NCBI GenBank assembly: GCA_017631385.1
Contig: JAGBTH010000044.1
Span: 1-40,981, forward strand
Length of the DNA stretch: 40,981 nt
Reading direction: 5' to 3'
Source of the DNA: Kiritimatiellia bacterium
Lineage (GTDB): Bacteria > Verrucomicrobiota > Kiritimatiellia > RFP12 > UBA1067
Part shown: in pieces, positions 38,519 to 40,981 of the stretch
How positions within the stretch are numbered: the first letter of the stretch is position 1
Layout: each line of letters opens with the position of its first letter
Program-made: the position numbers and the translations under genes
The notes under the pieces: model-generated
What the model saw: only the letters and a program-made list of their open reading frames with translations
Database searches by the model: none
Told to the model about the DNA's origin: nothing

Positions 38519-39939
38519 AACTCATAGCGGGACTTGATGTCGGTACGACCGGCTGCAAAGTGACCGTATTCACGGCCGAGGGCGAAAACCTCGGTCGTGA
38601 ATATCGTGATTATCCGGTCACGCGCGCTGTCGACGCACAAGAGGTCGACGCCGTTGCGCTCGCCAAGAGCGTTTTAGAATGTGTGGCGGCGGCCAAGGCG
38701 CGTTTCGGTAAAATTGACGCGATGGGAGTTACGAGCTTCGGCGAGGCGTTCGTTCTCGTCGATGAAAATGGCGAACCGTTAAGACCGATCCTTCTTTGTA
38801 CAGACGCGCGCGGCGCGGAGGAATGCCGTGAATTTGTCGCGCGCTTCGGGGCTGAAAGGGCGGTTCAGATTTCAGGCGTCAAGCCGAGTGAATCGTATTC
38901 GTTCCCTAAGCTCATGTATTTAAAGTCTCACGAGAGCGAGATATTTTCTCGAGCCAAGCGTGTGATGCTCGTTGAAGACTATGTGATTTATCTTTTAACT
39001 GGTAAACCCGTCATTGATTATTCGCTCGCCGCGCGAACCGCCGCGTTCGATATTCGCAATCTCTGTTGGAGCGAAGAGATTCTTTCGGCAGCGGGTCTAG
39101 ATGTATCGCTTTTTTCGGAAGTTGTGGCGACGGGCGCTGTCGCAGGCGTAGATAAAGACGGTATGAAGGTTGTTGCCGCTGGTCACGACCAGGTCGCATG
39201 CGCCGTCGGCGCGGGCGCGTTCGAGAGCGGTACCGCGGCGGAGGGAGCAGGAACGGTAGAGTGTATTACACCTGTTTTCGCGAAACCGCCCGAAACAGTT
39301 AAGTTCCAAGAAGACAATTACTGCGTAGTTCCTTATTTCGGCAATTATGTTTCGTACGCCTATTCGTATACGGGCGGTGAACTGTTAAGATGGTGCAAGG
39401 AATCAATTTGCGCCGGCAGAGACCATGCGGAATTGCAGTCCGGCGAATATGACGGCCCGACGGGACTACTCGTTCTGCCGCATTTGGCGGGAGCTGCAAC
39501 TCCTTATATGGATTCGGGTTCGCGCGGTGCGATAGTGGGTCTTACGTTGGCGACGACGGCTCGCGACATTTATCTCGCGTGCATGGAGGCTGTCGCTTAC
39601 GAAATGCGCCTAAATCAGGAGCGTCTCGCGTCTTCTGGCGTAGAGCTTACGCGCCTTGTCGCTACTGGCGGTGGCGCTAAATCAAAGCTTTGGATGCAGA
39701 TTAAAGCTGATGTTCTAGGGTTAGAGTTCGATACTCTTGAAACTGAAGATGCTGGGACAATCGGCTGCGCAATGATGGCGGCGGTAGCTGCTGGACTTTT
39801 CGCATCGCTTAATGAGGCTAAGGCGAAGTTCGTCAGAAAGACGGGCTCTTTTAAGCCAGATCCCGATCGTCACGCCAGATACACGGAAGTATATAATCGA
39901 TATAAAAAACTCTATGAGGCGGTTCGTCCGTTAGTTTAA
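38515..39939 (+). CDS. FGGY-family carbohydrate kinase
   Basis: The 474-residue cytoplasmic kinase shows LIAGLDVGTTGCKVTVF at the N-terminus (phosphate 1 motif), the LCTDARGAEE segment, AAGHDQVACAVGAG in the middle (the FGGY signature region), and VATGGGAKSKLWMQIKADVL with the adenosine motif near the C-terminus. It would phosphorylate the ketose made by the isomerase, probably at C1, as in fuculose or rhamnulose kinases. The ATGA overlap with the isomerase couples translation, and the aldolase follows 5 nt later, so isomerase, kinase and aldolase act in order. No enzyme name such as FucK can be given safely. Confidence 0.85.
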   Translation: MKLIAGLDVGTTGCKVTVFTAEGENLGREYRDYPVTRAVDAQEVDAVALAKSVLECVAAAKARFGKIDAMGVTSFGEAFVLVDENGEPLRPILLCTDARGAEECREFVARFGAERAVQISGVKPSESYSFPKLMYLKSHESEIFSRAKRVMLVEDYVIYLLTGKPVIDYSLAARTAAFDIRNLCWSEEILSAAGLDVSLFSEVVATGAVAGVDKDGMKVVAAGHDQVACAVGAGAFESGTAAEGAGTVECITPVFAKPPETVKFQEDNYCVVPYFGNYVSYAYSYTGGELLRWCKESICAGRDHAELQSGEYDGPTGLLVLPHLAGAATPYMDSGSRGAIVGLTLATTARDIYLACMEAVAYEMRLNQERLASSGVELTRLVATGGGAKSKLWMQIKADVLGLEFDTLETEDAGTIGCAMMAAVAAGLFASLNEAKAKFVRKTGSFKPDPDRHARYTEVYNRYKKLYEAVRPLV

Positions 39940-39944
39940 TAAAA

Positions 39945-40778
39945 ATGAAAGCAAGTCTTAAAGAAGTTTTAGCGTGGGCCGAAGAGCGCGACTGCGCCGT
40001 AGGCTCGTTTAATACTCCAACATTCGAAAATGTGAAGGCTGTCATTTCGGCGGCTGAGGAGCTTGGTGTTCCAGTCATTATCGCCCACGCCGAGGTTCAC
40101 GAGAATGAGGGCGCGCGTCTTGACGATATTGGGCCCTTGATGGTCTGGGCGGCTGAACGAGCTAAGTTTCCCGTATGTGTACACTTAGATCATGGCGAGC
40201 ACCCCGAATACATTTATCGCGCGATTGATCTTGGCTTTACGTCGGTTATGATCGACGCGTCGACCTGCAGCTATGAAGATAACGCTAAAGTAACTAAAGA
40301 GGTCGTAGCGAGAGCCCATGCCGCGAATGTTGATGTTGAAGCAGAAATCGGTTCACTCGCGTCGCGTGAAGGCGGCGGCGATACGGGCGGAGGCGCCGTT
40401 TATACGGACCCAGATTTAGCCAAGCGCTTTGTCGACGATACTAATATTGACGCGCTCGCGGCGTCCTTTGGCACTGCCCACGGCATTTATAAGGCTAAAC
40501 CAGTTCTCGATTTTGAGAGAATCGCTAAAATTCGTCAACTAACGGGCGTTCCGCTCGTTATGCATGGCGGTAGCGGCGTTTCGCCCGAGGATTATAAAAA
40601 GGCGATTGCCTGCGGAGTTAGAAAGATAAATTACTATTCTTATATGGCTCGCGCTGGTAAGAACGCGGTAGAAGAGAAACTTAAAGAAGACGTTACCTTT
40701 TTCCATATTCTCGCTGGCGTTGCCACCGACGCGATGAAGGAAGACGCGATAAAGGCGATGAAGGTATTTGTAGGATAA
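39945..40778 (+). CDS. Class II aldolase (FBP/tagatose-bisphosphate aldolase-like)
   Basis: The 277-residue zinc aldolase has GSFNTPTFENVKAVISAAEE at the N-terminus and the zinc-binding VCVHLDHGEHPEYI. Conserved VMIDAST follows near residue 92, then EAEIGSLASREGG, the SFGTAHGIYK motif and the phosphate-binding VMHGGSGVSPEDYKKA. This fits the FbaA/GatY group. In this operon it would cleave the phosphorylated ketose to dihydroxyacetone phosphate and an aldehyde. It begins 5 nt after the kinase stop without a clear ribosome-binding site, consistent with coupled translation. The exact substrate is not visible. It is cytoplasmic. Confidence 0.85.
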   Translation: MKASLKEVLAWAEERDCAVGSFNTPTFENVKAVISAAEELGVPVIIAHAEVHENEGARLDDIGPLMVWAAERAKFPVCVHLDHGEHPEYIYRAIDLGFTSVMIDASTCSYEDNAKVTKEVVARAHAANVDVEAEIGSLASREGGGDTGGGAVYTDPDLAKRFVDDTNIDALAASFGTAHGIYKAKPVLDFERIAKIRQLTGVPLVMHGGSGVSPEDYKKAIACGVRKINYYSYMARAGKNAVEEKLKEDVTFFHILAGVATDAMKEDAIKAMKVFVG

Positions 40779-40811
40779 GATTATTTTATCTTTTCTAATA
40801 TTTAATACAGT

Positions 40812-40859
40812 TACATGTAGGATAGGGAGTATTGATATTTGAAAACTATCCTACATGTA
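40812..40859. promoter_or_regulatory. 14-bp inverted repeat across the DNA polymerase IV start
   Basis: TACATGTAGGATAG (40812-40825) and CTATCCTACATGTA (40846-40859) are perfect inverted repeats. The 20-nt loop holds the ribosome-binding site remainder and the TTG start. Each arm has an inner palindrome TACATGTA, so the pair could be a protein operator or an RNA hairpin over the start. Confidence 0.6.
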
Positions 40860-40981
40860 GATATGGATGCTTTCTTCGCCTCGGTTGAACTTCTAGTTCA
40901 TCCCGAATGGCGAGGTAAGCCTCTTGTGGTTGGCTCAGGCCCTAATGAGCGAGGGGTAGTGTCTACTTGTTCTTATGAGGC
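40839..40981 (+). CDS. dinB: DNA polymerase IV, 5' part
   Basis: The first 47 codons of a Y-family DNA polymerase are present; the window ends inside the gene. The start segment reads [17 protein letters not shown], carrying the [10 protein letters not shown] motif with the first catalytic Asp residues, followed by WRGKPLVVG. That is the DinB N-terminus, a lesion-bypass polymerase. The start is a TTG at 40839 with GGGAG 9 nt upstream; no ATG precedes the motif. A 14-bp inverted repeat surrounds the start. Normally the full gene encodes about 350-400 residues, so the rest lies to the right. Confidence 0.85.
   Translation, partial: MKTILHVDMDAFFASVELLVHPEWRGKPLVVGSGPNERGVVSTCSYE

Overview
All genes recognised in this 41 kb window lie on the + strand. 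The base composition is moderate to low GC, with strong ribosome-binding sites before many genes and start codons close to extended -10 promoters before others. A Ser/Thr kinase, an ECF sigma factor and a formylglycine-enzyme-like protein form one operon, and there is pectin and uronate catabolism, Sel1 and zinc-ribbon membrane proteins, and a radical-SAM peptide cluster. This mix suggests a gut-type member of the PVC superphylum (Kiritimatiellota, Lentisphaerota or Verrucomicrobiota). That placement is an inference with low to moderate confidence.

Layout. 0.4-2.9 kb: rfbC-rfbB-rfbA for dTDP-sugar synthesis (rfbD is not in the window). 3.1-4.2 kb: a lone ATPase. 4.4-7.2 kb: uxaB-uxaA for galacturonate catabolism. 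7.3-10 kb: a secreted tyrosine-phosphatase-like protein, an unknown membrane protein and uppP. 10-11.3 kb: nagA and tRNA-Ser(GCT), whose promoter lies across the end of nagA. 11.4-14 kb: a translationally coupled kinase / ECF sigma / pseudo-FGE operon. 14.1-21.2 kb: a structured RNA followed by nine genes for membrane and zinc-ribbon proteins (two DUF4230-like, DUF1232-like, DUF502-like, and a zinc-ribbon/rhomboid/Sel1 fusion), closed by a terminator. 21.2-21.8 kb: an intergenic region with a palindromic repeat element. 21.8-25.3 kb: an orphan FtsK-gamma-like winged-helix protein and a 937-residue secreted beta-helix protein. 25.3-27.6 kb: gltX and an RsmC-like methyltransferase carrying an in-frame heptamer array. 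27.6-32.8 kb: a second copy of the structured RNA, two small proteins, a Cys-containing RiPP precursor candidate, two radical SAM-SPASM enzymes and an amidohydrolase. 32.9-35.9 kb: a short UDP-sugar-dehydrogenase-like protein and two glycosyltransferases. 36.2-40.8 kb: a sugar operon (DUF4432 mutarotase-like, ketol isomerase, FGGY kinase, class II aldolase). The window ends inside a DNA polymerase IV gene.

The most unusual observation is a pair of homologous pseudoknotted RNAs at about 14.11-14.29 and 28.06-28.30 kb. Both have the same helix order, the same AA/GCC internal loop in a 17-bp helix with many compensated base changes, a terminator-like helix with a U tract, and a further hairpin just before the ribosome-binding site of an accessory operon. 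They look like a cis-regulatory or small-RNA family that controls, or travels with, sets of small membrane, zinc-ribbon and peptide-modification genes.
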